Source of the DNA: Ectocarpus siliculosus
Lineage: Eukaryota; Sar; Phaeophyceae; Ectocarpales; Ectocarpaceae
DNA: 64,000 nt
Direction: 5' to 3'
NCBI GenBank assembly: GCA_000310025.1
Contig: FN649735.1
Coordinates: 2,191,511-2,255,510, forward strand
The translations under genes and the position numbers were made by a program. Positions 41,063 to 55,000 of this stretch are shown piece after piece. The notes under the pieces are model-generated. The model was not told where the DNA came from, ran no database searches, and saw nothing but the letters and a program-made list of their open reading frames with translations. Position 1 is the stretch's first letter; the number at the start of each line of letters is the position of its first letter.

Positions 41063-44012
41063 CTGTGTGGCTTCGTAGCGTCGGTGGGAGAGGTGGCAGG
41101 TGGTATGACATGCCATGCGGTACACTACCACCGTTTGCCGAGGGGGGCAGGCGATGCCATGATGCGGTCGTGTGTGATAGGGGTGCTGGTGGGGGGGGGT
41201 TCCGTGTGTGGAAGAACATGCGGAGAGCGAAAGAGAGCTGCACCCGCCAGCCAACAGCAAATACTTGTACCACGTATTCACTCATGTACACCTAGGTTGC
41301 CAGAGTGACTACAAGTGCGCACGCTAGTGTTATCTGCAGCAACGTCGATTTGGAAAACTGTTTCTTGTTTCCAGTTTGGGCCAGCGAGCATGACTTTTCG
41401 AGTCCCAGTTCGAGCTATAAGGACGGTGACAGATTTGAACCACTTCAAACAATCGCCGGTGAGTGCGAGGGAAGGGTGAATCAAGCAAGGTTCACTTGGC
41501 ACTTGGCACAAAACTCCTTCTCTGTGTAGCTTTTGGATGCATATTTTCGCACGTGCCATTGCATCTTCTACAGATTAACTTCAGATGAATTTACCTGCAC
41601 ACATTTCAGGGCGTTGATGGTTGATGCACACTCAGGCAGACCCTGCACATTTAGACTAGTCTATATGCACATGAGCCATACCCACTGCTGTGGCTGCGTG
41701 GAGAACCAATTTTACGAGAGCACGCAGATGTACCAAGAGCGAATGCGAGGAACAGATGTGTGTTGGTCCCTGCAATAGGGGCGGGAACCCGCACAGATTG
41801 TGGCAATTTCTCTCTGATATCGGCCAGAGGCGTGACAAGCCAGTTTTACTCTCGGGCTTTTTTAAATATTCTCTCGAAGCCCTCCTATTTATTTAGTTTT
41901 AGTAGAGGGACACATGGGGACACTTTGCGGACACAGCACTCAAACGCCTATTTACTGCACCGTAGTCACCCTAGGCCCCGCTGTGTGAAACGCACGTCAT
42001 ATCCCGTAGTCTATCATGCTTGGCTGAGGTGGTACGCTGTGTGATATGCTGTGCGAAGCCTCTCCTCGGCCTCTGACTTGCTGTACACCATCTCCCAAGC
42101 CGCGTCTCCCCTATGTCGTACTAGACTGACCGGGGGCGAGCTAATAGTTTTTTTGGGTTGAAAAAACAGTACCTACAGTAGGCTCGTGCGTTTAGGGGCA
42201 GGGGGGGTGGGGGGGGGGGTGTACTCACAGTCGTGCATGCCTTAGTCGTTAGACCATTGACCTCGCATCCCTACACAGCCGGGACGGACGGAGCACGCCG
42301 GGTTCTCGACGGACCAGGCTCTCACATCACCAAGCGCGAAGCACCGTGAGGTATTCGGCGAGTCGCATGAAGGGCGCGCTGCATCCTGCTAAGGGTGTTC
42401 AGCATCTTGTGCTTACTTCCTTGCGTACGGATGACAGCTGCGTATTACTTAATTTATTTTCTGGTGCTTTCACTTCCAGAGACAGCTATAAGCACTGTGT
42501 AACTGCCTCGAGGATGCTTGACCATTTTAACACAACGTGGTGCGATCATCCCCCTTGCGCGGAGTGAGGGTTCTCGACCCTGCACAACATGATCTACTCG
42601 ACCACCATTGTGGGGGGGTGTTATTCACCATCAGCTTGCAGCGCAAAAAAGAAAGATTCTCCCTGGTCCTCTCTCTGGTTCGAGCTCTCATCCGGCAACT
42701 CAAAAGCGTGCTATGGGTGACCAGACTAGCACGGAAGGGACAGGTGGCACCCTAGGCCCTCGCTCACAAGTATAGAGAAGTTTACAGCAGTACATGCATC
42801 ATGAATGGTGGTGCCTAGCAGCGTGCTGGTGTAACTCTCTCTGTCCTCTCTCTCGCTGATGGCAAAATACGCGCTGTTGTTTTGGTGTTGGTAACAATGC
42901 ACAACACAACAACACAACCAAACACTTCTTCTCTTCTCTCGCTTCCCCGCCGATAGCTACAGCAGCGTGTTTGTCCATGCTCCCTGTCTCTGTGTAGTGC
43001 GTGTCTTGCCAGCAGCAGCTGCTGAGCACAGCAGCAGCAGCGGAGAACCAAAAAAGTCAGTATCGGCACAGATACCTTTAACTCGATGCGCTGGGCATGG
43101 ATTGAGCTGGAAGCAGTTGCGATAATCGGGCAAAATGTTACTTGTTGGGCACAAGTCTCAGACTCTCATTTGGTGCCTAGATGGTGAAATGAGGTCCAGT
43201 CTCGTGGGTTTTTATTGCTCATACATACCCGGCACGACGCAGAAGAAATTATTGCGGATGGCGGATGCACTACTGTTGCCCCCGAGGAGTCGCCCGTTTC
43301 TGCTTGCTCAGACTGACCGAGCTCGTTTTTCGATTCATCTGAGACTAAACACCCAAGATATATCCGACACATCAGATATCTGCCTCATTTTTTTCTCAGG
43401 GTTAGTTTCATGGCTCGCTGTTTTTGTTTCATACCTTCAGTATGTGCCGAGCAAGCACAACAAGGCGCTGACGCAGTGTTTAACACGATATATTGTATTT
43501 CATGTCCTCCATCATGAGCATCTTCATATGGCAGCGTAGGCAAGGCATCCGCTCTAAAACGGCCTTAACTTCATTGGCTACGGTTTGAGAGGGTTTCTCT
43601 CTAAAACCGACATGAGAGAACACCGGATTTATGAGAGAAATTTTGGTTTTCCCGACCCTCTCTTAAATCGTAGCCACCACGCATCCCCGTTTTATGTTGA
43701 GGTCAATGATGAAAACCAACATATGCTATGTGAGAAGTTCTTGTTCATGGATTAAAGCGTTTCACTGGGCGCGTTGCGCTGTGTGTGATCATGACGGACG
43801 TCCTGCCTGCTAAGGGTGTTTGAACAACCTTGCGCCGTTGGCCTCTATGCCGATCGTGGCCCTAATAGCCTCTCTGATTTGCGTTGTATGCCCGCTGACA
43901 TATAGCCCCCCCCGATTGGGTCAGCCGTTACGCAAAACAAGCTTTCACGTATGTGGGGAGCACAAGTATTGGCTAAAATGTTCATGTAAATTTGCGGTCT
44001 CTCGCTTGACAG
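41063..44012. other. Region between kinase 5' end and first recognised PTPA exon
   Basis: Nearly 3 kb that should hold the kinase promoter, the PTPA promoter and the missing PTPA start exon. A stretch at 41299-41460 (+) is open between a CAG acceptor and a GTGAGT donor, but its product is not recognisable. A G-run lies at 42198-42220. An imperfect inverted repeat lies at 43551-43720. Nothing else is interpretable. Confidence 0.4.
43551..43720. repeat. Short foldback (MITE-like) inverted repeat
   Basis: Left arm AAAACGG....GGCTACGGTTTGAGAGGGT and right arm ACCCTCTCTTAAATCGTAGCC....CCGTTTTA are imperfect reverse complements. The middle is AT-rich and itself folds (TGAGAGAA / ATGAGAGAAA). The size of about 170 bp fits a miniature inverted-repeat element. 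Confidence 0.45.
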
Positions 44013-46821
44013 ACTTACAAGGAGCTCATGACGTTCATCCGGTTATGCAACGATGCCGTGATGGGCGTGCGAGCTTCCTCCCTGCAGCTGGACACTCCGG
44101 ATACGGCGATGGATACCGTTAGTCGAATCGTGAGGATGCTGAGACAGATGGGGAGTTGGGTCGACGATATCCCTCCAATTGATGAACCGATGAGATTCGG
44201 TAACAAAGCGTTCAGGTGGGTTCAGTTGTCCGCCTCCTTCTCAAGGAGATCGTTTTCGACTTTATCACACAGTTGGCATTGCTATTTGTCTAGGAACAGT
44301 GATTACGATAAGACACGGGGCCCTGATGCTTGCTGAACGCAAAGTGGGACAAGGATAATCAACTTAGGCTTTGAGTTATTGCGCGGTATTTGTGTTTGTA
44401 GGTCGTGGTACCAAAGGCTTGAGCAAGAGGCCGGCGGAATGGTGGATACTCTTCTGGAAGGGACTGGACATGAGGTGAGTGGCTCGACTTACTCACAACT
44501 GTTTGCGCTATGTTGTGCATCGCACAGACAATTCTGCGGTGAATTCGAAGTTGCCTTCATGCTTTCCATGACCCGAGACTTCCCGTAAATATAACCCTAG
44601 CCCCAAGTTGCCTTGATACTTTTCATGACCCGAGACTATCTGCGCGAAGGTATTGTAACCCAACCCTACATGGTTATTTCATGTCGGATGCTGCTTGTGT
44701 ACGGCAGCAGTATTGTGGTCATGAGGTATTGATGACCCGTGTGCTTTTCACAGGCGGCCGCCGTGGAGTTGGTACCGTACTTGCTGGTGTCATTTGGGCA
44801 TCCGAGCAGGATCGACTACGGAACTGGGCACGAGACGTCCTTTGTGGTCTGGCTATGTGAGTTGCCGCTTTGTGGACGACTAGTTTCCCCACTCAAATCT
44901 CTTTTCTTTTATTGCAAGTTCGGTCAGGTTGTCGCTCCACTGTTTGATTCATTACTGAAGATCTTCCTTCATGGCGACCCCGCGAGTTGAGGCGTCTTTG
45001 GGCGGCGGACTTCTGCAAAGCAAAGACCGAGTGCAACCAGTTTTGCAGACAATTTAAATGTGATGGTATTTTCCTGGGTGCAGTCGTAAGGCTGCCGTAG
45101 TGCCGGTATGTGCCCAACCAGCAACCCAGCACTACCCTAATGATAACTCGGTTTCGAGCGATTTCACCGGTTCTATACCGGGCAGAGGCCTTCTTCAACC
45201 GGCACTGCGTTAGGCCCACAACTGCTTGTTGCTTTTCCCAGGTTGCCTGTTCAAGCTCGGCTCTCTCACGAAAGAGGACTTGGCGCCCGCCATTCTGCAG
45301 GTTTTCTACAGGTGCGAAGATTTAGTAGGGTCCGCATCGCTTCTCAAACTTGATTCTGAATGAATTCATTATATTTGGCTGTAAGTCCGTTGCGTGTAGG
45401 CAGACAGACGCCTGCACGCAGGTAGAGAGACGCAGAAGCAAACGAAAAGAGACGTACGTAACCACCCGAGCCCACTGGTACGCGTTCAACGGGCAAGATA
45501 AACATGAGCATATTGCGCAACCAAGGCGGTCTCGCCTTACACTGCTTCTGCTCTCTCTCTCTCTCTTACGGGTCTGTCTCTCTCTCGCCCTCTTCCACTG
45601 CTGTCTCGCTAGCTCTCTCTGTTTCTCTCTCCTCTCTCTCACTCTCTCTTGTCTGTTGGGTCTGGTGTGTTGACCGGACAAAACAAAAGAACAGCCAGGC
45701 CCTTTTTGCTCATTTAGAAAGGCTAGATTTCCATCTTTACCCACCCCGCGGTGGGTTCGAAATCACGCCTGAGCCCGTGTTTGTCTCACCAGAAATATTA
45801 ACCTGGCCACCCCCGTGATGAAATTTATTGCAATTTGCCGATGTCCCCAAACCTGAACTTAAGGGAATACTCAAAACAAACACAAAAACACCCTCCCACG
45901 ATCGCCCTCACTTCTTATTACATGAATGTCATCGATCGTCGTTCATTGTACAAAACGCGTTGTGAACTCCGTCTGCGCTGCTCTCGCCTTCGTCAGCTAC
46001 TTGCAGGTGATGCGCAGATTGCAAAGCGTGTACATGCTCGAGCCTGCTGGCTCGCATGGAGTGTGGGGATTGGACGACTATCACTGCCTTCCTTTTTTGT
46101 GGGGGAGCGCTCAGCTTATCGATCATCCATCAATCAAACCGCACGATGTGCTCGATGACAACGTGTTGGACGAAGGTATTTCTGGTTGGGGTTGGCGTAC
46201 ATCAAACCTAGAGCCGGACCGATTCTGCTGTCTCTGCCGTCGTGGCTTCAGCCTGCTTGCCGAAACACCAACTTTTCCACCTGCTGATGACCGTATGACA
46301 TTACTTGACCGCTTATTGACCTGTCCTAATACCAGGTAAACACGACTACCTCTACCTAGGCGCGATTGATTTTATCAAGAGCCTCAAAAAGGGCGCTGCT
46401 TTCGGAGAGTGCTGTCCAATGTTGAATGACATTTCGCAGCTACCTTCTTGGAAAAAGGTCAACACGGGCATGCAACGTCTCTACGAAGGTGAAGCACAAT
46501 GCTGCTGTCGAGCAGCTGTAACAGACGATGATGGATGCACTTATTGTTGTGTGAAACGTGAAATGTACACTCCACGGCACCTTTGGCAATTTCGTGCTTC
46601 TCTACACTTGGCCATCGTATGCGACAGGGGATGTTTTGGGCAAGATGCCCGTTATCCAGCACTTCTTGTTTGGATCTTTATTGCCATGCACATGGGAGCC
46701 AAGTCCGGCTCCAGCCGTCAATCCTGTCGCCGTCAGCTCTTTCGGAGGTCGAGCACCTTGGGCGAAAGGAGCTCCGGCACCCCCAGATGTGAGAGAAGTC
46801 ACAGGTGTTGGTCCCCATTAG
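44013..46821 (+). CDS. PTPA: PP2A activator PTPA (phosphotyrosyl phosphatase activator), 5' exon missing
   Basis: Peptidyl-prolyl isomerase-like chaperone that loads metal into and activates protein phosphatase 2A. Exons found: 44013-44215, 44402-44474, 44754-44856, 45242-45311, 45997-46175, 46336-46488, 46628-46821; all junctions keep phase; 324 residues. Family signatures: [82 protein letters not shown] and [12 protein letters not shown]. The last exon adds about 38 Pro/Ala-rich residues beyond the usual end. The first exon, which should give roughly 30-70 residues before TYKELMTF, lies upstream and I could not identify it. Intron 4 is strongly CT-rich. Confidence 0.93.
45541..45662. repeat. 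CT-rich low-complexity tract in PTPA intron
   Basis: About 120 bp of interrupted TCTCTC repeats on the plus strand, inside the intron 45312-45996. It shows no other structure. Confidence 0.75.
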
Positions 46822-49052
46822 AACATCGAAACTGTAACGTATGTTGCTTGTATCCATGCGGACATCCTAAAGCCTGGAATTACACCCGGAAGCAGTCTTC
46901 CGCGACGGATTTTGTACTGTTTTTCTTTTGATACACCTCTGGTTGTAGTGGTGACCCAAACCTGTGTCTATCCCCTGTGCGGTGCGGGCACAAGAAGATG
47001 TGCACACCCGGTTAAACCCTATTTCTCAGGCCCGCGGTGTCTAGCACCGTTGCATGCTCTCACGGCTTGGGTTTTCATGATGTTTTGGGAGATATGTTCA
47101 TGATCGTTCTGGAGGCCCCCATTTAGGCGCTGCTTACTACTATTGCTGGGGTTCATTCAGACTTGATCTGGATCACTTTCGCCGACTTTTGCACGACCGC
47201 TACGATCGCCGTACTTGTGGCGATCCGAATTGTGCATAAAACTTGTCATGCATTCCTTCGTGGTGTACTTTTGTTTCATTTCCTATGATACTGGAAGGCA
47301 TCACGTGTTGAGCGAAATTCATCCGGAGCGGACCTGAACGGGGGACTAAAAGATGACCCGACAACGTCGTTCTTGTCCAACACTCGCGAATTTGTGATCC
47401 ATGATTGGCAGGTGCACACTCTGGGAGCGGCGAAGGCGACGTCAGCAAACACCCAACCTACACGTCAACATACGTCAACATAACTATGCAGAATGTAGCT
47501 CGGCACAGAGTAACGTGGTGGTACTACAGTAGGGTCGAGACGAACTGTTGCAGGCGTATTGCTTTTGTTGAAGCAGCAGTGTCGTCGGTGGGCTCCGGCT
47601 GCGTCTTTCGGTGGTGAATGATGCGTCTTGTACGTTGCTTGTTTACTAGATAATCCCTCTGTTGCCGTGAATAGGTGCATCGTGCTCCATTTGGCGTCGA
47701 ATTGCGCCTTATCTTCAACTGCACTGATTACAGGGCACAATCGCTGTCTCCTCCAAGTCCAACGCAGCCGCGACAGGTTCTCGTTGCATTGTGCAAAAAC
47801 CGAGACTCGAAAAACAGGCAGAAAAGATGTTGAGACTGGTCGGATATATTTCCAACTGTGTGCAAGGATTTTTCACGAAAACGGTGCCCACCGGAATGCT
47901 GCGAATGTTCGGATGGATCTCTCTTGTGCATGTCTACTAATATCTACTTGTCCATCTATGCCTGTCGCCAGTCTCAATCCGTTCGGTACATGTTGACGCA
48001 CCCGCAGGGGTCACACGGGAGTTTCTTTTTCTTCCGCCCTTCCGGTGGTTGTTGTTGTGTCCTTGAGAAGGGTTCAGCGGCCCCATCCCTCTTGATTGCA
48101 CTTTCTCGCCGCGCGTTCCACTGATGCTGAATGGGGAGTTGGTAGTCGCACCGGAGAGATTCAAGACCTGGTCTGTGTTGTAGCTCCAGCCCCTGCGCGA
48201 GATAAAGCAGCACAGGGTGGATGTGACTCATACCCACTGGTACAACCCAAGCTTGAAGGTTTGTGGGATTGGCGAGAAACCTAACCGTCGGATCATACAA
48301 ACGGGGATAATTGTGCCGATGGAAACATGTTCCCATTCTCCTAACCTATGCATAAGTACATACCCTAGCTTCCCGCGCCTCATCACCGGACCTGAAATCA
48401 AAATGTCAGCACCAGGTTCAAAGTGTGTATAATAGTCACGATATGGCAGGTGTACTGCTGTAAATTTTTACAAGCATGATGATGATGGAAGAGAATAATA
48501 ATAAATAGTTTTAGTGTATGCGTATACATTCCGTACTTCGGTAGTGCGTATGTATTTTATTATTAGTGCGCATGTATGCGCACCTAGCAGACGCTGGAGA
48601 AGGAGTTGTTCCTCATACGCCCACTGCGGGACGGTAAAAGAACCAAAATAATTTCAGCACAAGAAGAGGCGTAACGGCTGCTGCTACGTAGTATAGTGCA
48701 AGTGTGTGTGAAGAGCGAGAGACACGTCATCATCCGGGCGATGCGTGCGGGTGGACTTGGGACATTTTGTGACCATCACCTCTTAATCACACACCACTTC
48801 TCGCCCTACAGCTCGGCGAGGGTGTGTCTGCTTTATTTAGAGATGTATGTGTGCATGAGATCCACGAGTACTGACTTCACTTGTACATACAATACATGTG
48901 ATACGTATCTGTGGTCTGACCGGTAGTTTCGGAGATGGCGGCGCGGGATTTTCGTAGATTTATGCCCACCTCACTCATCCCTCACGGTTTTTCTCACAAC
49001 TCACGTCCTTACCTCTTCCCCGTTTTTCTGTCCCTCTGTGCCGCGAAGCTCC
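46822..49052. other. Intergenic region, no gene seen
   Basis: 2.2 kb between PTPA and the membrane-protein gene. Several short frames are open but none has a plausible splice pattern or a known motif. An AT-rich low-complexity stretch lies at 48470-48560. Confidence 0.45.
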
Positions 49053-52000
49053 ATGGAAGCCAACAACAGCAAGGAGGATGATATCGAAGTAGATCATTAC
49101 TTCCTTCCAGGAGGTATATTGGATACGCACCACGAGGAGGATATGATCGGCGGGTCGCTTTTGGATGAAATCGGAGGAGTGGGCAATGTGACGGCGGTAA
49201 GAGAGCTCGAGTACACTGTTTTCGAGTAATTATGTCGTCTGGCGAACCTCTGGGTACCTCTCGCTTGCGAAGATGGCTGCGTGATACTCACGGCTGCAGT
49301 GTGCTCCGGAAGGTTGACTGTGTCAGATATACTGCTAACCATCCCGCTTGATCCTGTCCCTCCCTACCAGCTCCACCCAGCGAAACAAATGGCAAGTAGG
49401 ATAGTGGGCTCGGGCCCACGCACCGACCTCCCCCCAGCAGCAACAGCGAGTGACAGACGACCTCAGCAGTTCCATAGGAAAATCACCAGCGTTATTGGTG
49501 GAGGCCCGACGTGAGTGTGGTACTGGGTGCTGCAGGTGTTGGTACAGCTTCATTTCCTCATTTGGTGTTTCACAAAGGTATCTGGATTTTGAAAAGATCC
49601 CCCCGTCTCTCTGTAGGCATCAACGACCAGCTTGTAAATTCAACCGCGTGTAGACATCGGTCCATTCATGACCTTCGGCCGACGGCGTCAGGGTCAGGGT
49701 CAGTTGGACAGTCGTATTGAGCAGAGATTAGAACGTTTTTTATTGTGAAGACATCAACAACAAGAACAACTACTACGCGGCTAGTTGTATGGTGGCATGC
49801 ACTATTTACTTACTGCTGTACATCGACAGAGAGTTCTGCCAAGGGTACCGGGAGTCATACTGAGACGCCCTGCAAGCCACCTGGCGCCACTGAGGAAGTA
49901 ATTACATAGTGTTCTGCACAATGCCCACAACCACACACTTGCATACGTTCGTAGTACAAATGCGCCGCCGTTCCTTGCCCGGATTCAACGCTTTGAAACA
50001 CTTCGCGCGGACAGCCGATTATCTGTGGAAGGCACGAACCCCATGGCGAAGGAATTCACGCCGTCAACATGTTCCATTCCAGCAGACGCTGCCGTAGAAC
50101 TTCCTACAGGTGATGAAAAACGGAAGGAAACAGCAAGGTTTCATCGATACACCAGACCTGGATACCTAAAACTGGGGCATCTTTAGTTTTATGTTATGAC
50201 CTACCAGGTACAGCGCACCCATTTCATTGGTACACCACAGGACTCAGACCAATAGGCACCAGCGTTGGGAATGGCCAATTTTTTGAGAGACCATGACTTG
50301 GGGCTTTTTCTTGAATACCGACGTAACCCGCCTCCAACCCCCCCCCCCCCCCCCCCCCCCAACCCCACGGGTTGGACTGATTCCCAGCCCAGAAAAATAA
50401 CCCTCCCCCCCCTGGCATGGAACAAGGCACAAACAGAAACGAACTTTACAACCCCCAAAGAAGATGGCAGGGAGCCCCCCTGCGCATGTCCCAAATCCCG
50501 CACCCAAAGCCGTGAAGCGGGGATATCCCCCGCTTGGTGGTTCCCAAGGGAACACGGCCCCCGCCGAGGGGAGGGCCCTGCCGGTAGAAAGGATCCACCA
50601 AGGGGCAAACCAAGAACCTAAAAAGCCCCCCAATTGGTTTGCCCCCCCCACGNNNNNNNNNNNNNNNNNNNNNNNNNNNNNNNNNNNNNNNNNNNNNNNN
50701 NNNNNNNNNNNNNNNNNNNNNNNNNNNNNNNNNNNNNNNNNNNNNNNNNNNNTTCCATTCCGGCAGACGCTGCGGTAAAATTTCTTCCGGGGGAGAAAAA
50801 AGGGAAGGAAACAGCAGGTTTTCTTGGATCCCCCGGCCCGGGATACTTAAAAGGGGGGCATTTTTATTTTTTTGTTTTGCCTTCCCGGGTACAGGGCCCC
50901 CTTTTCATGGGTCCCCCCCGGGATTCGGCCCAATGGGCCCCAGGGTGGGGAAGGCCCATTTTTTGGGGAGCCCAGGATTGGGGGCTTTTTTTGAAATCCG
51001 GAGGAAACCGGCTTCCACCCCCCCCCCCCCCCCCCCTCCCTAGCTCTACGGTTTGCCTTGTTTCCTACTCCAAGATAGTAGCCATCCTCGCGCTGCGAGT
51101 GACAAGTGCAAATCGAGACATGAACTTGACAACGCCCTATGTTGTTGGCAGGTAGCCTCCATGCGCATTCTCGACATCCAGCACCAGAAACCGTAAACCG
51201 TGTATTCTCAGCTGCTGTTGGTTCCGAGGTGAAGACTGCCGCGGCTGAGGTGAGGTCCATGCCGTACGAAGGTATCGATCATGGTGCAAACGATGATCCT
51301 AAGATGCCCGCAACTTGCTTTGCTCTCCGCACGGATTAATCCTGCATTGTGCAATATTTCTGTTTTCTTACGCTGAAGGTGATCATCTAGAAAATGGCCG
51401 TCACGTCAGAATCAACCTGTCACAAGCGCGCCTGCCACGGCGATGACCTGGACCACCCTTTGAGGCGGATGATGTTTACCTTATCTAGCCAGCGATCCAC
51501 CGAACAATAGGAGGTTGCGCCTAATGTTCAGTGTGCCAGGTGCACACAATCAAGAGTCACTCCTCACAAACTTCGAGCTGCTGTGTAGACGCACGTTACA
51601 GACTCAAATTACCACCAACTTTGCTGTGTGCTTGCTGGCAGCTGCCATACCGTACGGCGATGCAGCGACAGTCTCGGAATCTACAGGGGCCACCCGGGCC
51701 GCCAGGCCCAATCACCCCCCCGCAGGCAAGAGCATTTCCTTTTGCTTTCATGATGTCAACATAGTATTTCACAATGTCAAAGACTCCTTTGTCGCACGGT
51801 ACCATTCGTGTTTCTTAACAAAGCTTTTTGTGTCATTTCCTCCTTCTGGACAGCCCGCTGCTCAACGTTCGCTTGGGGACCGAGCGCAGCAACACCCAAG
51901 GCACCAGCCAGGTAAGGGCATATGCCAGTTCTCCAAAGTTCTGATATGCGCGAGACAACCATGCAGGTTGAGAACCCCACAGGAACAATTTTGGCAAAAG

Positions 52001-55000
52001 AGATTCTGTAGCTCCCGCTGCGCTGTGTGGGGAGGTATCGGCGTGCATGTCCGGCCGGGGCCACGGATGTGTTCAGAGCAATTATGGAACGGTGTGAACT
52101 TTTTGTAAACATGTTTGGGGAAGCCGAAGATGACTTGAAGCCTCCAACTTTTGGTACTTTTGGTTGGATAGCTTTCGGCTCCCCGATTGTGTCGAAGCTA
52201 CCCACTCCAGCTCGGACTAAATCGACAACCTCCTTCTTTCACATGGACTTGGCTGTTTACAGGAGGCAAGCCGTGGCCGGTTCGGGCAACTGTCACACAT
52301 TCCCATCCTGGACCGACATTGCCCTCTAAACACCGACTGGTGAGTTAGTCATTTCATTTCGCTCCGATCGCACCGAATACGTGCGGTGCCGTGCTGATAA
52401 AAAAAAATATCCACTTCATGGGGTCCTTGAGGAGAATGGAGTATAATCAGTCGGTTGTTCTACCGCCAAGCACATCCGTCACACGTTTTCCAAGCGTAGC
52501 CAACCCGTTACCCGCACGCCTGTCGTTTTGTCGGGCCAGGCGGCCAACCAAGGACACCTTCCGTCTCCTCCTGGTTTCCCTCCTCGTGGAGTTATCCAGC
52601 AAAGGACCCCCAGAATGCAAGGCCAAGAGTCGGGTGTGTTCCCAGGATCTTCGCAGCGCCGAGACCTTGCCGTTCCCAGTAAATACCCTGGCGGAAAATC
52701 GGGGCAGTATGCAGGCGGAACGTGGGACCCGAACGATCGGGTGCCGTCATCCAAGACTGGTAGGAGCCGACTTGCCTGACGTTCATAATGGCTTATGGAC
52801 CAATATGAATCAACATAGCGCGTGGTGGTTCCGGTATTTTTTGCTCAAGACGATGTACTATGTTTATTCCTTGTGTTTCGGAAAAAAGTGCTGAGAACCG
52901 TGGCTGTGGTACGTTTTCATCGCGTTGGTTAGTCTGATGAGGGCCGACTCTCAAGCCTTTCAGGCTCACAGAAACATCGTCCTGGTGTTGCCAAGCCAGC
53001 AACACCTGATGTTCACAATTTTTCCCTTCGATACTTACTAGGATTACTTTTTCCTACGACCATCCGACAGGTGCTCAGTTCCTTGGCATCGCGCATGCTG
53101 TACGCCCACAACAACGGAGGAATCGGAACGTTGCTCCATTTCCTCAAGTGCAATCGCACGGGCAAACTGAAAACGGATTCCAGACTATCGCGAAGGGCGG
53201 CAGTAGCACGGGGCGTGACCATGTTCATGACGACACAGTTGGCCGCGGCCAACGCGTGGACCAAGTCCAGGCTGTGTCTCGGGGGCCATCTCGCAACAGA
53301 ATCCAGGCGCAACCTGGTGTTCGCCGAGTTTCCCACGGTCAGGCAAACAGCCCACACCAGGATGCTTCAACAAAGGTATGGTGTATGTTGTGTTTTGTGT
53401 TTTTGTGTGGATTCGTCCCATCTATTCTGGTCGCCAGTTAACGCCTTTCGGCAATCTTTGATGCATCAGTCGGGGTTCCACAGGAAGAAGGCAAATATAT
53501 ATATTTTTGCGTCGTATGTTGTTTTCTCCACCGCCCCCATGTGGTGCTTATGTTCAGTTAAAGCGCGAGAAGCGTTCAGGAGCCCCTCAGTTCATACTCT
53601 CTCGTGACTATGCGCTTTTCGTACCTGAAATACTGAGAGTCAGGTAGTTACGAGGTTACCTTCTGAATCACGGGGCAACCGATTCTCCTTCTACATTGCA
53701 TAGATTTTCGCTGCCAGTACCAAGTTCACATGTTCACGTGTTCCACACATCGCACAATAGCAAGCACTCGACGTATCAAGTTTGGAACTGTGATGCGTTT
53801 TGTGGCAGGTTTCCTCCAGGCGACAGGAGGATTTTGTCGATCACACCGCGCAGCCTTCTGTGGGTTCGCGTCTGGAGTCTGCAAGGGATGACTCTTCACA
53901 ACAACCCATGTCAACGTCATTGTTTCCGGTGGAGCAAGGTGATGATGTGTTCACACCCCCATCTTCACGAAATACCCCCAGGCCATGGATTTTCTACCTC
54001 GTAGTTCCCTTGTCTGTTCGAGCATTTTAATCTAATCCGGATTTTGCGTGATACCACAGGTCAAGAGATGTTGCCGCCGCAGGCGTCAAACGGGTTGTCG
54101 TCATCTGCCCAGCGGCAGGGATCACATGCCGAACGCACAGCGCGCGATGATGGCGAGCCATCTTTACCGGCTACAAGTAGCAGCGGAACTCCGCAACAAT
54201 CTTCGTCGTCTGGTCGAATGAGCAGCAGCAACGAACGGAGTTCTCGGCAGGTGCGCTCCTCTATTCCATCAAGCATTTCATGTCTCGCCGTCGACCTTTC
54301 TTCGCCCGACTAGCTCGAGTAGTTGTTCCCTGCAATCGCCCTAGGCGTCTCTTCGTTGCTCCGTTCTGTAACTAGTGTATGTAGCCAAGACACTAAATCT
54401 AGCCCTTGTTTGGGCCAGCGAGCGCGTTTATCCGTTTATTCGTCGGTTCGAGAGAAACAGAGTCCAACAAAGCCCCCTCATTTTTTCCCTCCATAATGTG
54501 TCGCTAAAGGCGAGACCTGAAGATGAATCAGCATGTCACCTACAATCGCATGTGCACAAGGAGAAGGACAAGGGAAAATTCAAGAAGAAGGATGACAGAA
54601 CCTACAGAGCCGCACCCAACAAGCAAGTGCTCGGTGAGATACACGAACGTCGAAAATGTGTTGCATGATTGGCTGAAGCGCGTGTAGGTTTGCTTGATGC
54701 CCCCCTCGGTATGTTAATACAGCAAGGTGGCCATGGCCGTGGCTCTCGTTTGGTATCGAAACCCTGGTATGATTTCGTTTTGTAAACGCGGTTAGTTAAG
54801 TCACCCAACAAGTATTTGATGTTCATCGGTAAATTCTTGTTCTCGTTTTCATGGTGCCTAATACCTTCCTTGCGAACTGGCAGGAACCGCGGTCAAGGAA
54901 CCCAGTAGAATGAAATTGGGTACCCGTCCAAGTCTGTCACAAAAAATCAGGCTGATGGGCGGATACTTGCGCAGTTCGTCCCTCGGAATCGTGGCAGCAA

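Noticed and set aside
45504-45818. Ser/Leu-rich open frame in a CT-rich tract
   Set aside because: Low-complexity translation inside a PTPA intron whose flanking exons join in phase.
50653-50752. N run taken as a true gap of unknown sequence
   Set aside because: The flanks are redundant copies of each other's clean sequence, so the gap is better explained as unmerged overlapping contig ends.
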